DNA of 64,000 nt from Bretschneidera sinensis (Eukaryota > Streptophyta > Magnoliopsida > Brassicales > Akaniaceae): assembly GCA_023935145.1 (NCBI GenBank), contig CM043700.1:33699456-33763455 (forward strand), written 5' to 3'. Every line of letters starts with the position of its first letter. Positions within the stretch are counted from its first letter, which is position 1. This document shows, piece after piece, positions 1-11,500 of this stretch. A model generated the notes under the pieces. It worked only from the letters and a program-made list of their open reading frames with translations, was not told the DNA's origin and searched no databases. Both the position numbers and the translations under genes were made by a program.

Positions 1-873
1 CACAGAAGATCCTTGGGATGAGTATAATCCGGGAAAGGGAGAGAAACAGGTTAAAGGTTTCTTAGTCTTCCTACATAGAAAAGATGATATCTAAGTTTTC
101 TATGGAAGATAGTAAACCAGTAAAGATTTCTTTTGCTGGTCATTTCAAGTTCTCCAGCTATCAATGTCCAAGATCAGATACAGAAAATAAGGAAATGAAA
201 AAGGTCCCTTACTCTAGTGCGGTTGGATTTGTCATGTTCACCATGGTAAACACTAGACCCGACATTGCTCATGCAATTAGTGTTCTCAGCAGATTTATGA
301 GTAATCCTAAAAATGAGCATTGGCTTGGGATGAAATGGTTGCTGAAGTACTTGAAGGGAAGCCCAGATGTGGGGCTTGTTAATGAGAAGATGGGTAAGTC
401 CATCTGTCTAGAGGGTTATGCTGATTCAGACTATGGAGCAGACTGGGATAAAAGAAGATCGATTACCTCATACTTTTTCAACTTAAACAGATGTTGTATA
501 AGTTAGAAAGCTCAAATGCAACCGGTGGTATCACTCTCAACAACCGAGGTTGAGCACATAGCGGCAACGGAAGCCATTAAGGAGGCTATGTGGTGCAAAG
601 GGTTGTTGGAAGAGTTGAAGGTCCTAAAAGAGCAGGTGGTGGTGCATTCGGATAGCCAAAGTGCGTTGCATTTGTGCAAGAATCCGGTGTTCCATGAGAG
701 GACAAAGCATATGGATGTTCGGTATCATTTCATTCGGGAAAATGTTACGGAATGATGCATTCATGTGGACAAGGTAACCACAGAAAAAAATACTGCAGAT
801 TTAGGCACCAAAGTTCTACCTCTAAGCAAGTTCAATCATTGCCTTGGACTTCTTAGGATTGGAGTCGGATGAT
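1..873 (+). pseudogene. Copia pol remnant: end of reverse transcriptase plus RNase H
   Basis: Translation shows the usual Copia RT end (KILGMSIIRER near position 5) followed by the post-RT segment YSSAVGFVMFTMVNTRPDIA (about 210-270) and GYADSDYGADWDKRRS (about 415-465). The RNase H core SLSTTEVEHIAATEAIKEA lies at 534-590, with KNPVFHERTKHMDVRYHFIR at about 680-738. Stops interrupt the frame near 64, at 504-506 and at 753-755, so no full-length product is possible. The family assignment is firm; the lineage is not resolved. Confidence 0.88.
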
Positions 874-953
874 ATGGTGACTCACGTTGAGTTTGGATCA
901 TGAGTTCTCTGAATAACAGGTTCGGATTTAATTGCTTAGACAAAGGTAGAGAT

Positions 954-1826
954 TGTTGGAATTTGTCTAAGAATTAAAGGATGGAAATTACAGCATCAGG
1001 TGTTGGTTGGTGCTGTAGCACAAGTGGTGTGCGCCGCAGCCTCTAGTTAGTGGAGGTGGTCCTCCACCAGGTGTGCACCACGGCCCAGCCCTTGGGCGCC
1101 ATGGCCTCCAGCATAGGAGGTTTTTCTGCCCTGTTGTGCGTCGTGGCCTGCCCTGTTCTGAGCCACGGCGCAAGGCACACCTAACAATTGATATTCAGCA
1201 CTTTGGAATGGTGCGTGGGATTTGGTTAAAACGCACAGGATCACTTGAAAGGCTATGATTGTTTGGTCCTCAAGATCTAAGGGTTGAGATTGACTTCAAG
1301 ATTGGTTCAAGAAGCTGGTGCTCTATATAAATGGTCATCAACAACAATCATTATAACAAGTAACACAAGTGCAAGTGTGAGAGTGCAAAGACACAAAACA
1401 CAAGAGAGGCACAAGAAGAAGTCTTATTCTAAGAGTGGCTGGTGTTGTGAGAAAAAGACTCTCAAATCTTCAAAGGTGTTACAAGTGAGAGAGAGTATTC
1501 AAGAAGTGGGGTTCAAGACCTTTGTAATTAGAATTTTCTTGGGAAAAATTCATGGGAAACACTTAGTTCTTATCTCTTTCTTTTCTCTTTTTTCATGTAT
1601 CAAGAACAATAAGGTTCTTGAGGAAATGTTGCTGTAATTGTAAGAACTCCATTGATTTAGTGCAGAGAGTTTAGAGGAGCTCACGGGAACGTAGGTAAAT
1701 TGCCGAACCTCGATAACAATTGCTTGTGTTCTTTCTTTGATTGTTTGATTTCTGTTTTATTACAAGTCATTTTGGACTTGGATGTTTGAAGGTCACCACT
1801 TGGGATTCTTGATGTGATTTTCAACA
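954..1826 (+). repeat. 3' LTR of Copia element
   Basis: The sequence starts TGTTGGAATTTG directly after the purine-rich tract and ends TTTTCAACA, giving the TG...CA termini and a short inverted repeat (TGTTG/CAACA). A TATA box (CTATATAAAT) lies at about 1322-1331. Length is 873 bp. The 5' LTR is outside the window, so the 3' boundary rests only on the terminal motif. Confidence 0.75.
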
Positions 1827-2758
1827 AAATTTATAAAAAAAAAATATTAGTCAAATTAAATCGAACTATTGATTAATTGATAATTTAATTATTATTTAAA
1901 AAGATTTAATGAAGTGATTTAATTTGATAAACTTTTTATAAAATTTAAAAATAAATATTAACTTAAAAGCATGCTTTAAACCCGTCCAAACAAAACTAAA
2001 GTTGGTTTGGGTTCAATTTATAAAGGAAGGTATGAACCATGTGCCCCTTAAGCGACAGTAATTAAGCTTGGTTTCATGGAAAGTAGGTGAGACTGTGGGT
2101 GATGATGATACACAAGGGTCCGTTCTAATTGTTAAGGTATCAAAAGCTACCAATCATTGATGTTTTGGGGTTACATGAGGGTAAAAGGATTGGCATGGAA
2201 AAGCCGCTGTGGTTAAAGTTGCTTACGTCATTGATTAAAATGAGTAAAAAAAATTTGTTGATTGGGGTCTAAATTATTGGTTGGTTTAGATCGGTTAAAA
2301 ATTTTATTGATAATTTCAAGGAGGTTTATTGATAATATCAATATAAGTATGAAATTTAAAAATTAACATTACTAGTAAAGTTTTTAAAATTACCAATTGA
2401 ATTTCCAACTGATCTAAAACCAATAATTTAAACAAGAGTTAACCAAAAATTTCTCTAAAATGAGACAACACATCACTCATGTAACTCTCTTTTTTATTTG
2501 TAAAGAATAAAAAATAACTTAAACTTCACTCACATTAAATATAGTTAGTAAGAAAAAAAAATAAAGAGAAAATAAGGAATTAAAATTAGATTTATATTGT
2601 TTAATAGAAAAAGAAAGCAAGTTTAAAAAAATTTGAAAGAATTTAAGTTTTTTTTCTCAAAGCTGTAAATCTCAATCGTTTTAAATTGAATGTATTAGAG
2701 TGAAAAAATAAGAGATGTGACATGTAAATCTCAATCGTTTTGAATCAAGATACTTTGT
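1827..2758. other. AT-rich spacer without recognisable gene
   Basis: Strongly AT-rich with many stops in all frames. A motif (GTAAATCTCAATCGTTTT) occurs twice, near 2664 and 2722. The stretch near 1960-2010, with a 'ccgtccaaacaaaactaaagttggtttggg' type end, resembles a MITE terminus but no matching partner was found. No coding sequence is supported. Confidence 0.5.
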
Positions 2759-3155
2759 AGTTGAGATCTTGTCTAGCTGTGCTATTAACGATAGATTCGA
2801 CTGTTATGTAATTTAAATGCACATCGTGTTTAATTGTGTTGTGGTAGTTGAATTTACTGATTGACAAAATCCCAATCACAAATGATCCACATCCGTTAAA
2901 AAGATAATTAGGTATTAACCTGATGAGATATGATGTGTTAGGCAAAAACTTCTTGTTAAAAAGAGATTAATATCTTTTATAGTTGAGATCTTGTTCAGCT
3001 GTGCTGTTAACAATAGATTCGACTGTTACGTAATTTAAATACATACCATGTTCAATTGTGTTGTAACATTCTAATCTACCGATTGACAAGATCCCAATCA
3101 CAAATGATTTAAATTCGTTAAAGAGATAATTAAGTATTAACCTGATGTGATATGA
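2759..3155. repeat. Tandem duplication, two diverged ~175-bp copies
   Basis: Copy 1 (about 2759-2932) and copy 2 (about 2981-3155) align over their whole length. Both start AGTTGAGATCTTGT, both contain ATAGATTCGACTGTTA and ATCCCAATCACAAATGAT, and both end GTATTAACCTGATG. Their offset is about 222 bp. The reverse strand of each reads as a similar open frame of 60-80 codons, but this follows from the shared DNA and no known protein is matched. Confidence 0.75.
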
Positions 3156-3712
3156 CCTAAGAATTTTTTTTACTCTTTTAACAATCTGAACATAGAATAT
3201 ATACATGCCAAAAGATTACATATTTTTAATATTTGAATTAGCAGTGCCTAGAATAAGAACAAAAAAGGGTTTAATTTGAATACTTAGCTTGTGGTTTTGG
3301 AATGGTAAGATATGGCATGTGCAAGTTCAGTGTAGAGATGTGGCAGCTTCCTTCTGGATAGCGACTCACAATCCTTTGCTAGCAAGGGGAATCTTTTTTC
3401 TGTTTGGGATTGACAACCACACGATGCATCACTGTTTGGTAGCTTATGAGAGGAATACAAAACTGTTACTATCAATTCCTTCTCTGCATTTGATAAGAAC
3501 ACTAAAATCTTAAACTTTAATTCTCTCTTTCATTAGAAGCCTGGTCCCTGCATTAATTAATAAACATTTTCTAGGAAAAAAGCATTTTCAGTTGTCTTTT
3601 ATTTACACAAGTTTCTTATAAGAGCATTGACTTATAATTCAGCTATATATCACATTAAACAAATCTTTTTATATATAGGTAGTTTATTTATATTTTGCAT
3701 GATTTAATTTAA
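3156..3712. other. AT-rich spacer with an unassigned open stretch
   Basis: A moderately GC-balanced open stretch at 3289-3513 (plus, 74 codons) lies upstream of the strictosidine-synthase-like remnant, but its translation was not recognised and does not match the N-terminal part expected for that family. The remainder is AT-rich. No gene is claimed. Confidence 0.35.
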
Positions 3713-4945
3713 TTAGGCTCACGGACGATATGATTGAAGCATCAAATGGTAGTTTGTATTTCAGTGTAGCAAGCACCAATTTTGGACTCCATGACTGGTG
3801 TCTTGATGTTCTCGAGGCAAAACCTCATGGAGCTCAAGTATGATTTATTGTCGAATCAGACATCGATTTTGCTTAATGATTTATGCTTTGCTAATGGTGT
3901 TGCGCTCTCCCTGGATGAAGACTATTTTGTTGTCTGTGAAAGAAAGGAAAAATGAGCGGAATGAAAAAAGTGAAAAGCAGTTTCAAATTTTTTTTTTACA
4001 AGTACAAATTATTATCCTTTTATTTTTTCATTATTTTCCCTAAACACATGATGAGAATGGCAAAGATAAAAAGACTCTTAAACTTGCCTCCCAGTCCATG
4101 AGCCAATAAAAAATATCTCTCCCACCCTCTGCAATGTCAAACACTGATTTTTTAAAGTTAAACTGTAATTTATCATTCTAACTTCTACAGATGTCGCCCA
4201 GTTACTAGTCGATTGGTTGGGTGTTACATACGGGTGACGGGTGCTACAAAGGTATGGAAAACATCAATCCTTCTATATTTTTCCATCATCTTTCTCTTCT
4301 TTTCTCTCCATCTTCCTCCCTCCTACTTCTTTGCCCACAAAGGTAGGGAGGAGACTCTTTCATCATTTCTTTTATCCCTTGGATTCAAAACAAAATGATA
4401 AACATCAAATGACGTCAATATCAAATTAATTTTCCTTTTTTCTCTCTTTCGCGGATCAGATTCAGGTGTCTAAAGTACTGGCTGAAGGGGGAAAGTGAAA
4501 GGAAAACAGAGGTTCTTCTTGATAACCTTCCAGGAGGGCCTGATAACATCAATCTTGCCCCGGATGGCTCTTTCGGGGTCGCTGTAGTACATGAGGTTTA
4601 TAACTCATGACCACCGTAAAATCATAATAAATTTACAATTGATGGCCTGCAAATCTAGTGAAATCACTGAAAGTGACTCGAACCATTTGATTGCTGCAGT
4701 TGAGTTCCGATTGGCTGATGTTTGTTCATATCTCCAAGGCATGCAAACACCTGCTGGCAACATTTACAGGATTGATTAGGCTAGTCAATGGGGTAGACAA
4801 GAACACAATGGTCGTCAATGTTGCAGCCAATAGCAAGATAACTAGGATATTTGATGATCCTAACGGGAAAGTGATGAAGGTTTTGACAGCAGCTTTGGTG
4901 TTTGAGGGTAATCTTTACTTGGGTAGTCAATGTTACTGCCATTGA
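3713..4945 (+). pseudogene. Strictosidine-synthase-like (SSL) pseudogene fragment
   Basis: Several blocks match the plant strictosidine-synthase-like six-bladed beta-propeller family in the right order but not in one frame. At about 3723-3835 the frame reads DDMIEASNGSLYFSVAS... to EAKPHG. After a small deletion it continues as NQTSILLNDLCFANGVALSL (about 3855-3912) and DEDYFVVCE. A second exon at about 4466-4600 gives FRCLKYWLKG and LLDNLPGGPDNINLAPDGSF. A third, at about 4712-4930, holds LVNGVDKNTMVVNVAANSKI and FEGNLYLGS. The first exon is missing, frameshifts and a stop follow EAKPHG, and the C terminus breaks after YLGS. The family normally hydrolyses or condenses small molecules in the vacuole or endomembrane system; this copy cannot make a functional protein. 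Confidence 0.85.
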
Positions 4946-5528
4946 AAGCTGCATGATATCCAAAGGTCTCAGATCATCAAGAGGAATAATTTCCCCTTTT
5001 GTGTTTGAACTACACTGTTTATAAGTGGTTTTAGTAAACACAGTATTTATTTGGATTTGAACTACTGCACCAGTTTCATCAGAAGAATTCATGACCCCAC
5101 CGATCAGTGGTGAAAAACTGAAAAGAGGACCAAGCAAACACTAGTAAGTAAACATCATACGGGCCCAGAACGATTAGCATCCTTCAAACCACAAACCACA
5201 AACCACAAACCGAAGTTATCTGTCAGCCTGCTACCATACCACAAAGACAATCCCAAATTTCATAGCCAATTAATTATAGTAATTGCCCCTGTGAAACTGT
5301 CTTCTCTGTTTCAAGAACACAACCCAGTAGCCAGACTACTTCGAATCGTATCTGACATTTTAAATACTTACTTTGCCAACATGCAACAGTAGTGGACACA
5401 TCAAACAAGTTCAAGATAATTATTCTTGAAGTAAAATAAACGAACGAAATCCCAGGAATGACAATAACTGTATCATGATTCAATCATTTAAAAGTTTAAG
5501 AATAACAACAGGCAAGAAGCGTTTCTAA
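4946..5528 (-). other. 3' flank of the proteasome alpha-1 gene
   Basis: This lies directly downstream of the alpha-1 stop codon (minus strand) and probably contains its 3' UTR. The minus-strand open frames here (4781-5137, 5274-5483) overlap the SSL remnant or match nothing known. A short run, CAAACCACAAACCACAAACC, at about 5185-5208 is a simple repeat. No separate gene is supported. Confidence 0.45.
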
Positions 5529-8500
5529 TCAGTCGCGCTCACTAATGGCCGTCAAATGCTCGTCAATTTCCTCAGTTGACAAAACGCGAAAAACTGGATT
5601 TTCTGCTCTAACAACCCCAACCTGCCAAACATCAAAAGATTTGTGTCAGCAATTATTGAAAAACACTTGAGCAATACAAGTAGATTAAAGTTAAACAACA
5701 TTTAAAACTCTACAAAAGTGGGGATGACATCACATACTGCTTTTTCCATGATAGAAATACAGAAATACCAGCAAAAACAGGAATAAATCTGGAAACTCAA
5801 TTGGAAGCACAATAGTAGGAGAAAATCTAAAAATGGAATTGTAATAAAGAATGAATTACATCAAATTAAATTCACTTTGACCATATTCTGCTTTCCCAAA
5901 CTGAGTCAAATAAGCCATAGGTATTGTAAAAAGATATATAGCTTTCTCATTCCAGAAGAGATTATTCTCTACAGTACAAGGTACTGTGTTATCTAAAAGC
6001 ATCATTCCGAACACTTTGATTGCAAACATGGCAGAACATCTTATAATAAAAAGGAAACTGAAATACCTCAATCTCTGTAGCCTTGAAATCCTCTTGAAGA
6101 ACAGATTGCAGAGCAGAAATAGTAGTCTATAAATTGGTAGGAATGAAGCAACGTTAGAAACTCCAGATAATATCAATTCTAACATTTTATTCTCCAAACA
6201 ACCAAAAATCCCAACAAAATAATATGCTAAGAACCTAGTATAAATTTCCAAACAATAGAAACAACCGAGATAAGAATGAACTTTTAATAAAACATTTTAC
6301 AGTTCATCATCTGGCCTGGAAATGGTTTCTGGCTCCGCCTCTTTTGGTGGAAAGATCGATTGGTTCTCGTGGTGGCTTAATACCCTTATTTTTTGGTTAG
6401 AGGGAATTTTTTTTTGTAAATGAGCTTCAATTTATAGAGTTCATAAAAACACTATCTTGTTTTTGTACATGGGTGACACTCCCTTGGTGTCCATTAATAC
6501 ATACTTATTAAAATAAACCTTAGGTAATTTTGATACTTGCTAGTTACCAAAACTATCTATCAATTCACCACACACTATCAAACAGTCCATCTTTGTTCAC
6601 CAAACATTTATCAATCAACCCCTAAACCAATCCAAATTCACAAGCCAAGCTAGACATTCACTAGCAAATAAGATTCATTATAACATGATCATTTTTTTAG
6701 ATATATCATTACAAGTTACAAGTTAATGAAACAGATTCATGTACAATATGCAATCAAGCTAGTCAAATCACACACACATTGCTTAATGCAAAAATAAAAC
6801 TAACCATAGACCCATAGTACAACTATACAATACATTAAATAATGAAAAATCAAGACAATCACACTACAAATATGCAATAATTTCTCAAAAATCAAGAAAG
6901 TGAATAATAATAATAAATATTAAAACATGAAAATCATGCAAACCAAAACACACTACACTGCTATAAAAGGCAAAAAGTTAGGAATCTTATTCTTCTTGGG
7001 GGAAAAGGGGATGCCTTACTATATATATATATATATATATGCAGAGGCCAAATGTATATATGGTTAAGATCTTTTTTGTAACTTTAGGGAGGCTATGGCC
7101 CCCAAAGTATAATGTGGCTCTGCCCCTGACCACCAACCCCATAAAAGGCAAACTAAAATGAGAAAACTCAAGTGAAGGTATCTCACTTAAAGAGTATATG
7201 AACAGGTGATGTGAACATAAATAGAAATAATACTCATATGGTCATACTCGGACAGGATATAGCAAAGACATGACAAAGCCAAGTATGGCTTAAACATATG
7301 GTCTAAACAATGTGCATGCCACAAGCATCTTATCACCAAATATTCATATGCATGCAAAGTTCCCAAATATCTTTGTCAATGTAGTAGCCGATATCTCCAG
7401 AAATTTTCAAGTGATGTGCAGCAACCCAAAAGAGAAATATTAACCTACCCTCCCCTCGGTCAGGTTTCTTTCTTCCTTTCTAAGCTTTAACACACCATAC
7501 AACAACTTTCTTTTTCAGATATAATGACAAAACAAGACAGGTACCTGCACCGTTTCTTCATAAGAAAAAGCAGGATCATTTTTCATTTTCTTCTCCAAGA
7601 AATTGATTGCCTCTTGTTCCTTTGATCCTGCACTTGTTGCCTGTACATACGAGCCAAAAAATTAGTTCATAATACAAAGCTCCTTTGGAATTTCATTTAA
7701 CAAGAATTTAAATGTCGTTGGTAACAAATCAAGCACTTTGATTTTAAATATGAATAGGCATTGCATTGGGAACAAATATTCTATCCAAACTCATGCAACT
7801 GGTAAACTGCAAAGATTTTAATTCAAAACCAAGTTATTGTCATTGAACAAGATAGATTGTTCAAAGAACAAAAATGCCACGGCCACCCATAGTGGCAAGG
7901 AAGAAGAGAATTGAAGTAAACAGTCTGAAGAAATGATTGAAAATTAAATCTTACCATCATCTTTCTTGGTTATTTGCAGAACAAACATATATATAAGAAA
8001 ATATTCTATATGTATCTTGCTTCATTTATAAACATTCATTTCAAAAACCTTAAAATCTAAATGTTTGATAGACTTTTTGCAACAACCAGCTAATTTAGGA
8101 ACCAGAGCAATTCATTGAAAAAAATTCAATCGCATTAAAATTAAAATATTCTTATGATTCCTTTTATCCACAATGTCCGTGATTGGGAGCTTGAAAATGT
8201 TGAAAGTTTTTTGGAGGGCTTGTATATCACTAGTCATGACAAGAGAGGATTTGGCTTAGTGGAAGTTTAATCCGGATAAGGGGTTTGAAGCAAAGTCCTT
8301 TTATAAGGTCCTTCTTTATGAGACACAATTGGAAGGTTCAACCAAACTTTCCTTAAAAAGGTATTTGGAATTCTTGTGCCCCTAAAAAAGTAAGTTTCTT
8401 TGTGCCGGAGGCCTCTTGGTTAATAGGTATTAAATTTGTAAAGTTTGCACCAAGTCCGCGTTTTCATCTTTTAGTTAAGTGCTCGTTGGCTAGAAGTTGG

Positions 8501-11500
8501 TGGGAAGTGGTTTAATGCATTTTGGGTGTTTCTTAGGTGGCTGCCGGCTTTGTGAAAGATGAAGTGTGGGCTTGGAGTGGTATGAGCTTCTAAGGAGTTA
8601 AAAGAAGGCTTACTTCTTGATTCCCTTCTCTATTTTTTGTCTTGTTTGGCATGAGAGAATTAACGGGCTTTTGATGGTGAAGAGACAACTTTAGAAGTGA
8701 TTAAAGATAGATGGTTCAACACCCTTAATTTTTAGTTTAAGAGTAATTTTTTTGTCAATTAAGGAGATCTTGTAGATTTTGTAGAATTACTATCGTGTAG
8801 ATAATTTTTGTGTTGCAACCCCCTTGATGCTTTATTTATACTATTTTACTTATAAAATATATATTCTTAATATTAGCAAATTTGGAATAAAGAATATATT
8901 CGTATGATAGTTTTTAGGCTAAAATGCCCTTTGGCCCTCAAGGTTTGGGGGTCTTAGCACTGATTGTGGCAATTCAAACCTTTACATTTCAAAATTGTTG
9001 CAATGTCAAAGTAGATTACTTTGGGCCAATACGACGGAGGATTTCAAGTACCATTTGGTTAATTGGGGTAGTTAAGCAACCGTTGGAAAGAGAGGGTCTT
9101 GGTGTTAACTTCGTTAGCTTTAGTCAATAAGGTCGTTCTTGGAAAATGGCTTTGGAGGTTTCTTATTGAGAGAGACCATTTGTGGAGAAAAGTTGTGGAG
9201 GCTAAGTTTGGGATGGAGCATGATGAGTGGATGTCCAAGGAAGTTCGGGGAGCCTATGGTGTCGGAGTTTGGAAATGGATTAGGAAAGGGAGGGATGATT
9301 TGAAATCTCTTTTGGAAATTTCCATTGGCAATGGAGCTACAACTCGTCTTTGGTACAACATTTAGTGTGGGAATACCCCTCTCAAAGATAAATTTCCTAG
9401 AATATTCAATATTATGAGGGATAAAGAAGTAAATGTTCTTTCTTGCTACTCCGTGTCTAATGATGGAGTCTCTTGGCATATTCATTTTAACCGTAATATT
9501 TATGATTGGAAAGTTGAAGAGATGGCTATGTTTCTAGATTCTTTATATAATTCTAGAATGGTGAGAGATAGAGAAAATGTGATGAGATGGAGGCCTTGTC
9601 CATCAAAAGGGTTTAAGGTAAAAGATTTTTACAAAACCCTTTGTGATAAAGATTCTCCAAAAGGTATCCATAACTACCCTTCGAAAGCAATTTGGTGCTC
9701 AAGATCTTCAAAGAAAGTTAACTTTTTTGTTTGAGAAGCGTCTTCGGAAAAGATTCTAACTCTTGACAATTTATATAGGAGGGGGAGTGATTTTAAATAG
9801 ATGTTTCATTTGCAAACATTGTGCCGAGTTCGTCTTTCATCTTTTGGTATAGTGCTCTTTAGCGAGAAGTTTGTTAATGATGAGTTATAGGATTTTGGGT
9901 ATCTTTTGGGTCTATGCGGGTTCTGTGTTGAATGAGATTCGGGTTTGGAATGGTTTAAAAGCTCCCAAGGAGGTTAAGAAAACTTTGAGTTTAATTTCAC
10001 ATTCTATTTTTTGTATGGTGTGGAAATAAAGGAACCGGAGGGCCTTTGATGGTATGAAGAGTCCTTTTGATATCATTAGAGATAAATGGTTAACTCTCTC
10101 AATTTTTAGGTTAGAGGGAATTTTTTTGTAAACAAGGACCTTATAAATTTTGTGGATTTCCTTCATTGTAATTAGCCTCTGGCTTTTTGGTGCACCGTCT
10201 TGGTGCTCTCCTAATAAAATTTTTATTTATAAAAAAAAATCATTGCCATGTAAACATTCCGTCCAAATCAAAAACGGAAATAACACGGGTGGCATAAAGA
10301 AAAAACAATATTTAATATTTTAACCAAAAAATTGAAAATTAAAGTAAAACAAGTTTAAATTTTAAAATTAAAAGCAAAAGAAAAAAAATGAAAACAATCT
10401 TTAATGGCTTCCCCATAACGGTGCAGATCTACAATCTCATCCACTCAAAGATATACAACCAACCCATCACTAGACCATCTTAATCCATCAACACCAATTC
10501 TTCCACACAATCTCCCCTACACTGGAATTCTCCAGTAAGTTCTTTCTGATTTGCATCCCACAACACCCTCAGTTGAGTACAGAGTTGATGTCAGGAGCGT
10601 GATGCCAAGAGGAGAAGGTGGGGTTTGTGGCTGGTGCTTCAGGTAGAAGAGAGGCGACGCGACGATGGTGTCAGCTAGAAAGGAAGCAGATGAAGAAGAG
10701 ATCTAGTTCACAGAGAAAATTATTTGCATTTTTCACTGTTTGGTTAAAATGGCTCCTCCTCTTTTCTTCTTTATTTTATTTTGCTTTTTCTCTAATGTAG
10801 ATTCAGCTTTTTAGAAGATACTTCACACACAGAAATATGTGGATTTATATTCGAAATTTTCAGTTAATAGAATCTTTACTTGATCTAGTGTAAGAATATC
10901 TTTTGTATAGTTCAGCTTGTACATGATGAGATTCATCCCTGATTCCTTTATGTGCATCACTATCTTGATAGAAAGATCTGGTGCTAATAATTGTGAAAAG
11001 AAAATATACAGAAAAGAAGAAGGAAAAGATAACGTTCTCTCTGTCATCGCCCAAGCGAGAGGCAAGTAGATCTGAGATCTGCCTAAGATTTGCTGAAGAA
11101 GTAGAGTTGTTTGTTTTTTAATTCTTTTTCGTATGATTTAATTTTAAATTTGGTTAGCTTTTAAGTTTTAGTTTTTATTTAATTTTTAATTTAGATTTTA
11201 TTTATGCAACACGTCTTTTCCGTTGTTGATTTGGACGGAATGTTCAGATTGCAACAATTTTCAAATGTGAGGGTTTAAATTGCCACAATAAAAAACTTAA
11301 GGTTTAAAGTGTGAGGACCCCCCAAACCCTGGGCCAAAATGCATTTAAGTCTAGATTTTATGTAAATTAATACATGATGAATTCACATCTCGCCAACTAA
11401 TGTTCTTTTCCATTCATTCTTCCCTGAGCTCTAAAACTAGAATGTCATACAAAATAGGATCTGTTCCTGCATGAGTGCTATCCATGTATCAAATTTCCAA

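Larger units (their letters stand above)
1..1826 (+). mobile_element. Copia LTR retrotransposon, 3' part (cut by window edge)
   Basis: The window opens inside the reverse transcriptase of a Ty1/copia element and runs through RNase H, a purine-rich tract (AAAGGTAGAGA, about 943-952) and a complete 3' LTR. The order RT, RNase H, PPT, LTR places it on the plus strand. The coding part is broken by stops, so the copy is inactive. The 5' half and 5' LTR lie outside the window. Confidence 0.9.

Noticed and set aside
988..1258. Overlapping GC-rich open frames on both strands
   Set aside because: They lie inside the Copia 3' LTR and overlap one another; no protein family is matched.
3289..3513. Open frame as first exon of the SSL pseudogene
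   Set aside because: Its translation does not resemble the N-terminal propeller blades of the family.
10618..11065. Short open frames inside the TIR element, considered as transposase remnants
   Set aside because: No DDE motif or MULE-type sequence; the element appears non-autonomous.
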